Notes under the pieces: generated by a model
What the model was told of the DNA's origin: nothing
The model's input: only the letters and a program-made list of their open reading frames with translations
Database searches by the model: none
From: Actinomycetota bacterium
GTDB lineage: Bacteria > Actinomycetota > Coriobacteriia > Coriobacteriales > RUG844
Assembly (NCBI GenBank): GCA_013335845.1
Contig: JAAXUU010000067.1
Coordinates: 1 to 6,952 of the forward strand
Reading direction: 5' to 3'
Length of the DNA stretch: 6,952 nt
In this document: piece by piece, positions 1-6,320 of the stretch
Position numbering within the stretch: the first letter of the stretch is position 1
How the letters are laid out: each line of letters opens with the position of its first letter
Position numbers and translations under genes: made by a program

Positions 1-1
1 C

Positions 2-301
2 TGCCATAGTTGCGAGGTTGCATGCAAGAAATACCTCGATCTTCCCAAGGGTGAGTTCGGTATCAAGGTCACGGAAGTTGGGCCTTATCAGTACGCTGAA
101 GGTCCGAACAAGGACAAATGGGAATGGACGTATTTGCCGGTCATCACGTTGGCCTGCGATATGTGCGAAGGCCGCGTAGCAGAAGGCAAGATGCCTATGT
201 GCGTACAGCATTGTCAAGCATGGTGCATGTACTACGGACCTCTCGAGGACATGATAAAGAAAATGGACGGCACTACCCGTTGGAGTTTGATGACGCGCTA
301 G
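2..301 (+). CDS. Small 4Fe-4S dicluster protein, electron-transfer partner of a molybdopterin oxidoreductase (5' truncated)
   Basis: The open frame enters from the left edge and ends at TAG 299-301, leaving 99 residues. The fragment starts inside a ferredoxin motif: Cys1, Cys4 and Cys8 (CHSCEVACK) are the last three cysteines of a C-x2-C-x2-C-x3-C signature whose first Cys would lie just off the window. A second cluster motif follows as Cys52-x2-Cys55-x11-Cys67-x3-Cys71, with an extra Cys75. Eight ligands suggest two [4Fe-4S] clusters. The longer DmsB/NrfC-type subunits carry four, so the two middle motifs are absent here. The spacing of the first motif suggests only a short N-terminal part is missing, giving a protein of roughly 110-120 residues. 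Proteins of this kind pass electrons to or from a bis-MGD molybdenum enzyme, which I expect immediately upstream. The identity as an Fe-S protein is secure; the partner and substrate are inferred. Confidence 0.9.
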   Translation, partial: CHSCEVACKKYLDLPKGEFGIKVTEVGPYQYAEGPNKDKWEWTYLPVITLACDMCEGRVAEGKMPMCVQHCQAWCMYYGPLEDMIKKMDGTTRWSLMTR

Positions 302-308
302 TTGTAAT

Positions 309-344
309 GGCTTGCGGCATAAAGCACCACGTATGTCGCAAGCC
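309..344 (+). other. 13-bp hairpin between the Fe-S protein and the PrpD-family gene
   Basis: The left arm 309-321 (GGCTTGCGGCATA) pairs with the right arm 332-344 (TATGTCGCAAGCC) along all 13 positions, with one G-T wobble, around a 10-base loop. It begins 7 bases after the upstream stop codon and ends 27 bases before the TTG start at 372. No T-tract follows, so it is not a canonical intrinsic terminator. It could be a U-less terminator of the kind proposed for Actinobacteria, or an RNA processing or stability element that sets different expression levels within one operon. Confidence 0.6.
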
Positions 345-371
345 TGACCACAATAGAAAGGGGTGGAAGTC

Positions 372-1748
372 TTGAGTATAACTGAACAGATTTGCGAGCA
401 TATCGTCGCCTCGAGTTATGATGATCTAACCCAAGTTGCTATCGACCGCGCAAAGATTCGGATCCTGGATTCGATCGGCGTAATCGCCGCGGGTGCCTAT
501 GCTCCGGGTTGCGATGCGATGTACGACATGGTTTCTCGATGGGGAGGTGCGCAAGAAGCTTCCGTGTTGGTTCATGGAATCAAGATCCCCGCGCACAATG
601 CAGCTATGATGAACAGCCTTATGATGCGCTCGTACGATTTCGAGGCGATAGAAGCAGAGGGCAAAAACCAAACCAGCAGCGCGGCTCATATCAGCGGCAC
701 TTCGGTCCCGGTCACGCTGGCTGTAGCAGAGGCACAGCATACAAGTGGCAAAGATCTATTGACGGCTCTCGTTTTGGGGGATGACTTCGCATCACGTCTT
801 GGTGCAGCGTCGGGCTTCGATGTGTATGGCGGATGGGACAACACCGGGACTGTCAACGGGCTGGGTTCAACTGCGATTGCAGGAAAACTTCTAGGTCTCG
901 ATGTCGACCAGATGGTTGATGCTCTGGGGATCGTCGAGAACCAACTTTCCGGTGTAATCGACAATATCATCGATAAAACCCTTGCTTTCAAGTTGCCTAT
1001 GGCGGTCACAGCTCGTAATGCGATCTTCTCGGCAGAACTTGCAAAAGGTGGATTCTCGGCTATGAAAGATGCGATAGCCGGCCCGCACGGATTCTTTAAA
1101 ATGTACTGCGGGGATCCGAAGCTGGATGTGTTGATGGACGATCTTGGCGTTGTCTATTATGCGGATTGCGTTGTGAAGCCATGGGCGGCCTGCCGTGCAA
1201 CCCATCCCTCCATCAATGCCTGTCTGAACATCATCGAGCAAAACGATGTCAACCTAGATGACATCGAGGCGATCGTCATCCATGCGACTCCGCGTACATG
1301 TGCAGGTTTCGTCGGCCAGCCGTTTGAAATCGGGCCTATCCCACAGGTTTCGGGTGCGTTCAGTATTCGATTCACGGCGGCAAACGCCATACTCAGAGGA
1401 ACGGTCCGTCCTGAACACTATGCTCTCGAAATGATGGAAGAACCGGCCATGCAGATGCTACTCGACAAGATCGATCTGGTTCCCACTCTGGACGCAAATC
1501 AATACCAAACATCCGAAGTCGAAATCAAAATGAAAGACGGAACGGTATTCTTCAGCCGTTGTGATGTCCCGAAGGGTGAAATCTATAAAAGCCCGATGAG
1601 TTCACAGGAGATTATCGACAAGTTCTATGCGAATGTCGAGTTTTCAGGGGCGATAAAGCGGGGTGCCGCAGATAAAGTACTCGAGATTGTGAACGGACTC
1701 GAAACGGCCGAGAATCTCGATTCGATGTTCGCACTGTTGAAAAAATAA
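372..1748 (+). CDS. MmgE/PrpD family protein (2-methylcitrate dehydratase / cis-aconitate decarboxylase superfamily)
   Basis: This 458-residue protein has the usual length and motif order of the MmgE/PrpD family, whose members dehydrate, decarboxylate or epimerise small polycarboxylic acids in the cytoplasm. Visible landmarks are the N-terminal helical segment with RAKIRILDSIG, a DFE at about 89-91 where relatives have an acidic DFDD-like motif, AHISG with His106, a glycine-rich GLGSTAIAGKLLGL stretch, GPHGFFKMY, the very characteristic KPWAACRATHPS at 269-280, FSIRFTAANAILRG, and a C-terminal KSPMSS element. Start choice: TTG at 372 is preceded by AAGGGGTGG at 358-366, close to the consensus ribosome site, at good spacing; the in-frame GTG at 363 overlaps that site and is less likely. 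It follows the Fe-S gene by 70 bases and may share its transcript. The family does not fix the substrate; the weakened acidic motif argues against assuming methylcitrate. Confidence 0.9.
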   Translation: MSITEQICEHIVASSYDDLTQVAIDRAKIRILDSIGVIAAGAYAPGCDAMYDMVSRWGGAQEASVLVHGIKIPAHNAAMMNSLMMRSYDFEAIEAEGKNQTSSAAHISGTSVPVTLAVAEAQHTSGKDLLTALVLGDDFASRLGAASGFDVYGGWDNTGTVNGLGSTAIAGKLLGLDVDQMVDALGIVENQLSGVIDNIIDKTLAFKLPMAVTARNAIFSAELAKGGFSAMKDAIAGPHGFFKMYCGDPKLDVLMDDLGVVYYADCVVKPWAACRATHPSINACLNIIEQNDVNLDDIEAIVIHATPRTCAGFVGQPFEIGPIPQVSGAFSIRFTAANAILRGTVRPEHYALEMMEEPAMQMLLDKIDLVPTLDANQYQTSEVEIKMKDGTVFFSRCDVPKGEIYKSPMSSQEIIDKFYANVEFSGAIKRGAADKVLEIVNGLETAENLDSMFALLKK

Positions 1749-2059
1749 TCGACAGATACGTGAGAGGTGGTGAGTCACCGACACTGTTCATCTTTCTATC
1801 TTCGCATGTATAGTGATTATGAGGGGGGTGCACGTATCGCCTATAAGTGAAGGGTAACCCACTTCGGATAAGACATCTACGGCTTTGGTTTAGCGCAACG
1901 ATTGTGTGAGGTGGCTCCTTGGTAGTGTTGCTTCCTGCGAGCAGCTCAAAGCGATTTGGTTCTCAGGTATGAGCAACGGTTACACATATTTAGATCTTAA
2001 AGACACTCATGATATTAAACTGTTTATCTAACAAAAAGAAATTGGGGGGATTACCAATT
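1749..2059. other. Intergenic region of 311 bases with several inverted repeats
   Basis: I see no credible gene here on either strand. The region holds: a perfect 8-bp inverted repeat GATACGTG (1755-1762) / CACGTATC (1831-1838), enclosing the 11-base palindrome GGTGAGTCACC (1769-1779); a bulged hairpin around GAAGGGTAACCCACTTC (1849-1865); GAGCAGCTC (1939-1947); CTCAGGTATGAG (1962-1973); and GTTGCT (1927-1932) / AGCAAC (1972-1977). None is followed by a proper T-tract, so no intrinsic terminator for the PrpD-family gene is evident. The last 100 bases are AT-rich, which suits a promoter for the downstream permease, but I could not settle on a -35/-10 pair. The palindromes are candidate operators, possibly for the neighbouring LuxR-type regulator; individually most are within chance expectation. 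Confidence 0.5.
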
Positions 2060-3304
2060 ATGACCGAAGCAACTACAGCTAAAGTTCAAAAAACTCTTGG
2101 TACAGCTGCGAAAATTGCTTGTCTCTGCATCATCATGTTCCAATACGCAAAGGCGTTCTCAACACCGGCTCTATCTGCAATCGGCGCCGCATTCCCGTTC
2201 ATCGATTCAACCAACCTGAAATTGATTGAATCGATCCCGTCACTTATAGCGATTCCCGGTGCATTCAGCGTCGCGATCTTCGAGCGTTTCATGAAGAAGA
2301 AGACCATCTTGTGGATGGCCATGATAATGACGCTCGTCGGTGGTGTCGCCGCAGGTTTCATGCCTGAAACGATGACAGGTTGGTATGGGATTATTGCTTG
2401 CCGCGTAGTTCTCGGCTTCGCACGAGGCATGATTTTCCCGATGGCATCTTCGTTCATCGCCGATCTGTTCACGGGTGGAACGCGCGATAAACTCATGAGC
2501 TTCAAAACTGCATCCGGTGGTCTGTCCGGTGTTGTCTTCCAGATGATCGGCGGGGCGCTTGCCGTAATGTCTTGGCGTTACTCCTTCATCGGTTATGCCT
2601 TCATCATTCCGATTATCATCATGGTTGCCATAGGCTTGCCTGAGCCAGACGTGAAGCCCATACCTTTGAAAGCCGGTGGGGCGAAGACAGGTTGGCCGGT
2701 TTGGGTTCTTATCATTCTCGCAGGTGTGTTCAACATCTTCATGTTCTCGGTCTTCACCAACATGTCGTTGTGCGTTAAGGCTACCGGTATCGGTTCCCCG
2801 CTACAGGCTGCTACCATCATGAGCAGCATCACATTCGCTACGGCCGCTGCCGCCATCCTCTATGGCGCGGTTATCAAAGGGCACCTTGGCGGTTTCGATA
2901 TCCCGATTTCTATGGTTTTCATGGCTGTCGCCTTCTTTATTTTCAGCCACTACTTCACCCTTTCTATGTATATCGCGGGAGCCATCATCTTCGGCATCGG
3001 TTTCGGTATATACAATCCTGCGCTTATCTTGCAATGTGTAAAACTCATTCCTCGTGAGGCGGCAACGTCATCTCTTTCGTATCTCGCTGCAATACAGAAC
3101 CTCGGTCAGTTCTTGTCGGCATACGTGCTTGCTTTCCTCGCTCCCATCATGGGTGCCGGGCTGGTTGTCAAGCAACTTGCAGGTTGGGAAGTTGCTTGGC
3201 CGTTTGTTATCGGTTTCGTGGTTCTCGCAACTGTTCTCATCGCCGTTGTAAAAGGTAAGAACAAGAGTCTGATCGCCGGATTACCTGATGCAAAGATGGA
3301 GTAG
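2060..3304 (+). CDS. MFS transporter
   Basis: The 414-residue protein is almost entirely hydrophobic, with about 12 predicted membrane segments split by a central hydrophilic stretch near residues 195-215 (PEPDVKPIPLKAGGAKTG). This matches the two six-helix halves of the major facilitator superfamily. Between TM2 and TM3 lies a degenerate motif A with FERFMKKK: Glu75-Arg76 replaces the usual Asp-Arg, and three lysines follow. RVVLGFARG at the start of TM4 resembles the conserved RxxxGxxxG motif. ATG 2060 is chosen over the in-frame ATG at 2009 because GGGGGGA at 2044-2050 lies 9 bases upstream of it, and the extra 17 residues of the longer form are polar and unlike a TM1 lead-in. It probably moves the small organic substrate or product of the adjacent enzymes across the cytoplasmic membrane. 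That role is inferred from context; the sequence gives no substrate. Confidence 0.9.
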   Translation: MTEATTAKVQKTLGTAAKIACLCIIMFQYAKAFSTPALSAIGAAFPFIDSTNLKLIESIPSLIAIPGAFSVAIFERFMKKKTILWMAMIMTLVGGVAAGFMPETMTGWYGIIACRVVLGFARGMIFPMASSFIADLFTGGTRDKLMSFKTASGGLSGVVFQMIGGALAVMSWRYSFIGYAFIIPIIIMVAIGLPEPDVKPIPLKAGGAKTGWPVWVLIILAGVFNIFMFSVFTNMSLCVKATGIGSPLQAATIMSSITFATAAAAILYGAVIKGHLGGFDIPISMVFMAVAFFIFSHYFTLSMYIAGAIIFGIGFGIYNPALILQCVKLIPREAATSSLSYLAAIQNLGQFLSAYVLAFLAPIMGAGLVVKQLAGWEVAWPFVIGFVVLATVLIAVVKGKNKSLIAGLPDAKME

Positions 3305-3361
3305 ATTGATTTCAATCCATGATCTTGGCTACAAACTAGTTGACTAGCAAGTTTTCTGAAC

Positions 3362-3396
3362 AGTCATGCGCCCAGTAGTGGCGCATGACTTGTTTT
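3362..3396 (+). terminator. Intrinsic terminator of the MFS gene
   Basis: AGTCATGCGCC (3362-3372) pairs perfectly with GGCGCATGACT (3380-3390) around a 7-base loop, followed by TGTTTT. This 11-bp GC-rich stem with a T-rich tail lies 57 bases after the MFS stop codon. It separates the transporter transcript from the regulator gene downstream. Confidence 0.88.
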
Positions 3397-3486
3397 CGAT
3401 GGGGCGCTTGATGTGGAACAATTTAGTTGATGATTGAAGTTCTGACGATTTGAAATGCAAACACTACTCTACGGCTGCATCACGAA

Positions 3487-3497
3487 TGCTATACAAT
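3487..3497 (+). promoter_or_regulatory. Possible extended -10 promoter element for the LuxR-type gene
   Basis: TGCTATACAAT contains an extended -10 (TGnTATACA), overlapping the alternative hexamer TACAAT. It lies between the upstream terminator and the likely start codons. No good -35 hexamer sits 17 bases upstream. If it is used, transcription would start near 3503 and translation would have to begin at ATG 3537 or TTG 3576, not at the earlier in-frame codons. Confidence 0.3.
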
Positions 3498-3536
3498 ACA
3501 AATGACGAGCGGGAAAATCGAACTTCTTCGATAACC

Positions 3537-4934
3537 ATGTTCTTCGATTCGCATGAGATAGAGAGGAATGCCACTTTGGATAGGGCAGAAGATAATATTC
3601 GATCTTCAAAGTATCGGGTAATCGGTTATATTTCGTTTTCATTGCTTATGTCTTCTTCCGGAATATTGGCGAATCTTTTCTTTATGGAAGTGTTGAAGAA
3701 TTCTAACGGGTTCAACCTTGGTTTGCTTTTGGCGATTCTTGTGGTAAGTGTTCTAGCGGCAGCTTTTCTACCCATCTTGAAATCCAATAAGTTCCTTCTT
3801 GCCAGCTCGGTCGTGGCACTTACGGTTGTCTGTGACCTTTGTATCGGAGAGTCGGACGCGTTGCATGTCTACTCTTTGGCTGTTTTGATAATAACTATCG
3901 TCCTTATACTTGTTTCCGGCTTTTTGCCTTTCCTGAATGTTGAGTATGGTGTGATTCCGCTGTCCATTTCGTTGATATGCGCAGCTTGCCTATGTGTTTT
4001 TGCCCAAGTTTTGGAGGAAAACACCCAGAAAATCTGCCTGGTTGCTTTTGTGTGCATTGCTCTCGTGGGAATCAACTTCATTATTTTTCATTTCTATCAT
4101 ACCCATAAAAATGTTCTCGAATCACAATTCAATCTTACTCGAAAGCAAATCGTGGGTTGTTTTGTTACAGGTTTCGGGTCCGGTGTTTTGGTTTATATGT
4201 CCATAGTTTATTTCGATGTTTTGGTCGAACCCTTTATTGTGGTCAGCTTTTGCGCCATAGCTTTATTGATGCTATTCATAAATAAGATAGATTCATTGAA
4301 TGAGACGAATTTCTGGCGCATATATTTTGTCTTGATTGCACTATTGGTTTTGCTGTTTCCCGTTCTCCCTTTACCTTGGAAATTCGTGTGTTGGTGCATA
4401 TTGATCGCTGTGATATTTTCAGGTGAAGCATACAAAGTCACTTTGATATTCGGCGATTTTCGGCTTTCGATCAGAATGTATTTATTGGGGCAGGGAATAC
4501 TATGCTTGGGTATCTTTGTTGGATGGGTTCTAAGTACAATCGTTGTCATGCTTGGGCACGGCAGCGCCGATATGCTGATTGTTCTATGTTTTGCTGTATC
4601 GACGATATTTATGATCGCAGAATTCTATATCTTAGGGAGTGTGTCCTCGGATAAGAAGAGTGTTGATTTGATTGACGCGTCGGGCGAGGTTGCCCCTCCA
4701 GCTGAGCCGAATAAAAAAAGTCTCGCTCAGCGTTGCGAACTTGTGGTCAAGGAATATGAAATCACCAAGCGAGAAGCAGAAATAATGCTATTGCTGGCAA
4801 AAGGGCGTAATGCGCAATATATTGGGGAGAAGCTCTTCATTTCAAGCCACACAGTGAAGGCTCATACAAATAATATCTACAAAAAAATGAATGTCCATAC
4901 CCAGCAAGAGCTTATAGATTTAATCGATTCATAG
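3537..4934 (+). CDS. LuxR-type transcriptional regulator with an N-terminal 12-TM membrane sensor domain
   Basis: The protein is 465 residues from ATG 3537. About 12 hydrophobic segments fill residues 27-366, then a polar proline-containing linker (about 367-400) leads to a LuxR/GerE helix-turn-helix at about 407-461. The DNA-binding domain is well preserved: ITKREAE, LLAKGRNAQYIGEKL, SSHTVKAHTNNIYKKM and TQQELI match the family consensus. No receiver or autoinducer-binding domain is present, so the membrane part is the probable ligand sensor, tethering the DNA-binding domain to the cytoplasmic membrane. Such regulators are abundant in Eggerthellaceae and several control inducible metabolism genes beside them. 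The start is uncertain: TTG 3450, ATG 3486, ATG 3537 and TTG 3576 are all in frame. Only TTG 3576 has a clear ribosome site (GAGAGGA, 3561-3567), and all the hydrophobic segments lie downstream of it. The gene is visibly more AT-rich than the PrpD-family gene. Confidence 0.9.
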   Translation: MFFDSHEIERNATLDRAEDNIRSSKYRVIGYISFSLLMSSSGILANLFFMEVLKNSNGFNLGLLLAILVVSVLAAAFLPILKSNKFLLASSVVALTVVCDLCIGESDALHVYSLAVLIITIVLILVSGFLPFLNVEYGVIPLSISLICAACLCVFAQVLEENTQKICLVAFVCIALVGINFIIFHFYHTHKNVLESQFNLTRKQIVGCFVTGFGSGVLVYMSIVYFDVLVEPFIVVSFCAIALLMLFINKIDSLNETNFWRIYFVLIALLVLLFPVLPLPWKFVCWCILIAVIFSGEAYKVTLIFGDFRLSIRMYLLGQGILCLGIFVGWVLSTIVVMLGHGSADMLIVLCFAVSTIFMIAEFYILGSVSSDKKSVDLIDASGEVAPPAEPNKKSLAQRCELVVKEYEITKREAEIMLLLAKGRNAQYIGEKLFISSHTVKAHTNNIYKKMNVHTQQELIDLIDS

Positions 4935-4948
4935 CGCAAACAGGAAAG

Positions 4949-5563
4949 CTAATCGAAAAGTGCGAGGAGCGTCGGAATCGTATGATTTTCCGCCAGCACG
5001 AAAAAGCCGATTGCTATGAAGAATACCGGAATTATGATGCGCTCGTACTTTTCTACCGTATCTTCGAGGTGCGGTAGTTTCGAGATCTTTCGACAGAACG
5101 CGCACCACACCGGAACGAGTATAAGGAACGTTGCGACAGCAGCGACAAGTTCCGCTCCTGAAAGCGATGCGAAAAAGGGAATATATACAGAGAGTTCCTC
5201 GGCGCCGCCGCCGATTGCAATGAGCGCGACCCCCACTACGAGACTCGATCGCTTCGCAAGATTACTCATGATTGTTCTCTCGCTGTCATCGGTGTCACTT
5301 TCGCCGACAATAGCCACTTTGATTCCGATTGCAATCGGAATAATACCGAGAATCCCCACCCACTCTTGGGTTATGGCTGCGATTCCACGGCCTACGAGCA
5401 GGCTTATCGCAAGCAAGACTATCATGGCCAATTCCTGCCCGATATAGACGTCTCGTACGTTTCTCGGGGCTCTCATCTTCGCGAAGATCACCGTGAGTAC
5501 GATGAGTTCGTCGATTCCGGTTGCGATGAACGCGGCGATGCTTGCAGATATGGCTGTGATCAT
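4949..5563 (-). CDS. CadD-like cadmium resistance transporter family membrane protein
   Basis: This 204-residue protein has about six membrane helices, the size and layout of the CadD family in the LysE-type transporter superfamily. TM1 carries FIATGIDELIVL, matching the family's conserved acidic Ile-Asp motif. TM3 has GIIPIAIGIK, like the family's GxIPIxLGIK. TM4 ends in GGGAEELSVYIPFFA, matching the GGDN-type motif before (I/V)YIP, but with Glu-Glu in place of Asp-Asn. A charged cytoplasmic loop (GESDTDDSER) lies between TM3 and TM4. ATG (complement of 5561-5563) has AAAGGA 6-7 bases upstream. The gene converges on the LuxR-type gene with 14 bases between stop codons. A weak minus-strand promoter (TTTACT, complement of 5619-5624; CATACA, complement of 5596-5601; 17-base spacer) is possible. 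Metal export is the family's described role; the substrate here is not established. Confidence 0.82.
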   Translation of the reverse strand: MITAISASIAAFIATGIDELIVLTVIFAKMRAPRNVRDVYIGQELAMIVLLAISLLVGRGIAAITQEWVGILGIIPIAIGIKVAIVGESDTDDSERTIMSNLAKRSSLVVGVALIAIGGGAEELSVYIPFFASLSGAELVAAVATFLILVPVWCAFCRKISKLPHLEDTVEKYERIIIPVFFIAIGFFVLAENHTIPTLLALFD

Positions 5564-5580
5564 CTAGTTTCCTTTACTAG
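5564..5580 (-). promoter_or_regulatory. Hairpin presenting the ribosome binding site of the CadD-like gene
   Basis: Read on the minus strand, CTAGT and ACTAG form a 5-bp stem around the 7-base loop AAAGGAA, and the stem abuts the ATG directly. The ribosome site AAAGGA is thus in the loop. The stem is short and AT-rich, so the fold may be weak, but the arrangement could affect initiation. Confidence 0.4.
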
Positions 5581-5633
5581 CAGGAGATCTTGTTCTGTAT
5601 GACGTGATACCCGCGGGCAGTAAAAGCATAGAC

Positions 5634-5662
5634 TTGATGATCAGGTTGGTAGAGCCTATGAT
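5634..5662 (+). promoter_or_regulatory. Promoter of the PPOX-family gene
   Basis: TTGATG (5634-5639) and TATGAT (5657-5662) are separated by exactly 17 bases and match the sigma-70 consensus at 4 and 5 of 6 positions. Transcription would begin near 5669, leaving a leader of about 85 bases before ATG 5754. The site lies in the divergent gap between the CadD-like and PPOX genes. Confidence 0.55.
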
Positions 5663-5753
5663 TGGTGTGCGGTAGTTTTGGCCAAATGAATTCAAGCGGA
5701 GATACTATTCAGCACGATAGTCCCTATTGGAACGCGTGAAAAGGGTGGGAATC

Positions 5754-6164
5754 ATGGCAGAGATGAGTCTGGTTGTGCAAGAAATGATCAAGAAGGTTCC
5801 TATAGCTGTTTTAGCGACGGCTGGGCTTGATGGGATTCCAAATGCTGTACCTGTTGCAATAAAGAGGGTGCTGGACGCAGATACGATTCTGATTTCGGAT
5901 CAGTTCTTCAATAAGACACTTACGCATATCATGGAAAATTCCCAAGTTTCCCTTCTTGTGTGGGAAGGCAATGAAGGTTATCAGATCAAAGGAACGGCCA
6001 CGTACGAGAGCGAAGGTCCTCGTTTCGATAAAGTGGCACAAATGGTGGAGGAATATGCCGCTTCTATCGGAGCTCCGTTAAAAAGCAAGGGTGCGTGTTT
6101 CATTCAGGTTGAAGCCGTATATACTGTCGCCCCCGGATCGCACACCGAAGAAAACCTCGCATAA
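5754..6164 (+). CDS. Pyridoxamine 5'-phosphate oxidase family protein (FMN-binding split barrel)
   Basis: The 136-residue protein is a single split-barrel domain of the PPOX-like family, soluble and probably dimeric with FMN at the interface. Diagnostic stretches are PIAVLATAGLDGIPNAVPV near the N-terminus, ADTILISDQFFNKTLTHIMEN in the middle, where relatives have the D-x-F-x-x-KT-x-x-NI pattern, and VSLLVWEGNEGYQIKGTATY, followed by GPRFDKVAQMV. This short form is widespread in anaerobes and usually lacks a known substrate; true pyridoxamine phosphate oxidases (PdxH) are longer and have extra C-terminal motifs. Electron carriers or flavin reduction are possible roles. ATG 5754 is preferred because AAGGGTGGGA lies 3 bases upstream with its core well spaced; an in-frame TTG at 5727 has no comparable site. 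The gene sits alone between its own promoter and terminator. Confidence 0.87.
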   Translation: MAEMSLVVQEMIKKVPIAVLATAGLDGIPNAVPVAIKRVLDADTILISDQFFNKTLTHIMENSQVSLLVWEGNEGYQIKGTATYESEGPRFDKVAQMVEEYAASIGAPLKSKGACFIQVEAVYTVAPGSHTEENLA

Positions 6165-6205
6165 CATCTTATCTAAAAGATAGGTTCTATCGGGGAAGTG
6201 ATAAT

Positions 6206-6239
6206 CAGGGGGCTCGGATATATCCGGGTCTTCTGTTTT
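6206..6239 (+). terminator. Intrinsic terminator of the PPOX-family gene
   Basis: The 13-base arm 6206-6218 (CAGGGGGCTCGGA) pairs with 6223-6235 (TCCGGGTCTTCTG) at every position, counting four G-T wobbles, around the tetraloop TATA, and TTTT follows directly. It starts 41 bases after the stop codon. A weaker hairpin, TATCT-AAA-AGATA (6170-6182), lies between the two. Confidence 0.75.
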
Positions 6240-6251
6240 ACCGCCTACTGT

Positions 6252-6293
6252 CTGCTGCATGCTACCAGCTGTATGCTACCTGCTGCGGAGGAC
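6252..6293. repeat. Short tandem repeat, three 14-base units
   Basis: The units are CTGCTGCATGCTAC (6252-6265), CAGCTGTATGCTAC (6266-6279) and CTGCTGCGGAGGAC (6280-6293). The first two differ at two positions; the third shares the first seven bases with unit one but diverges in the second half. It lies outside any gene, just after the PPOX terminator. Confidence 0.6.
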
Positions 6294-6320
6294 GGGATGA
6301 TCATTGTGCGGAACAGTATG

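Noticed and set aside
118..375. Open frame of 85 codons on the plus strand overlapping the Fe-S gene end
   Set aside because: It overlaps the well-supported Fe-S frame and the hairpin, is rich in Arg and His in a way typical of out-of-frame translation, and has no recognisable family.
1769..1779. GGTGAGTCACC as terminator of the PrpD-family gene
   Set aside because: Only 4 bp around a 3-base loop, with no T-tract directly after it.
1612..1833. Minus-strand frame of 73 codons spanning the end of the PrpD-family gene and the gap after it
   Set aside because: Mostly antisense to a conserved coding region, with no recognisable domain; treated as a shadow.
1979..1986. GTTACACA upstream of the first MFS gene and its reverse complement at 6378-6385 upstream of the second, as a shared operator
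   Set aside because: An 8-base match between two gaps of a few hundred bases is expected by chance, and the flanking bases do not extend the match.
4924..4956. TCGATT / AATCGA inverted repeat between the convergent LuxR-type and CadD-like genes as a bidirectional terminator
   Set aside because: Only 6 bp with a 21-base loop, and no GC-rich stem or adequate T-tract on either strand.
5016..5447. Plus-strand frame of 143 codons antisense to the CadD-like gene
   Set aside because: The minus-strand frame has clear membrane helices and family motifs plus a good ribosome site; the plus frame is its low-complexity mirror.
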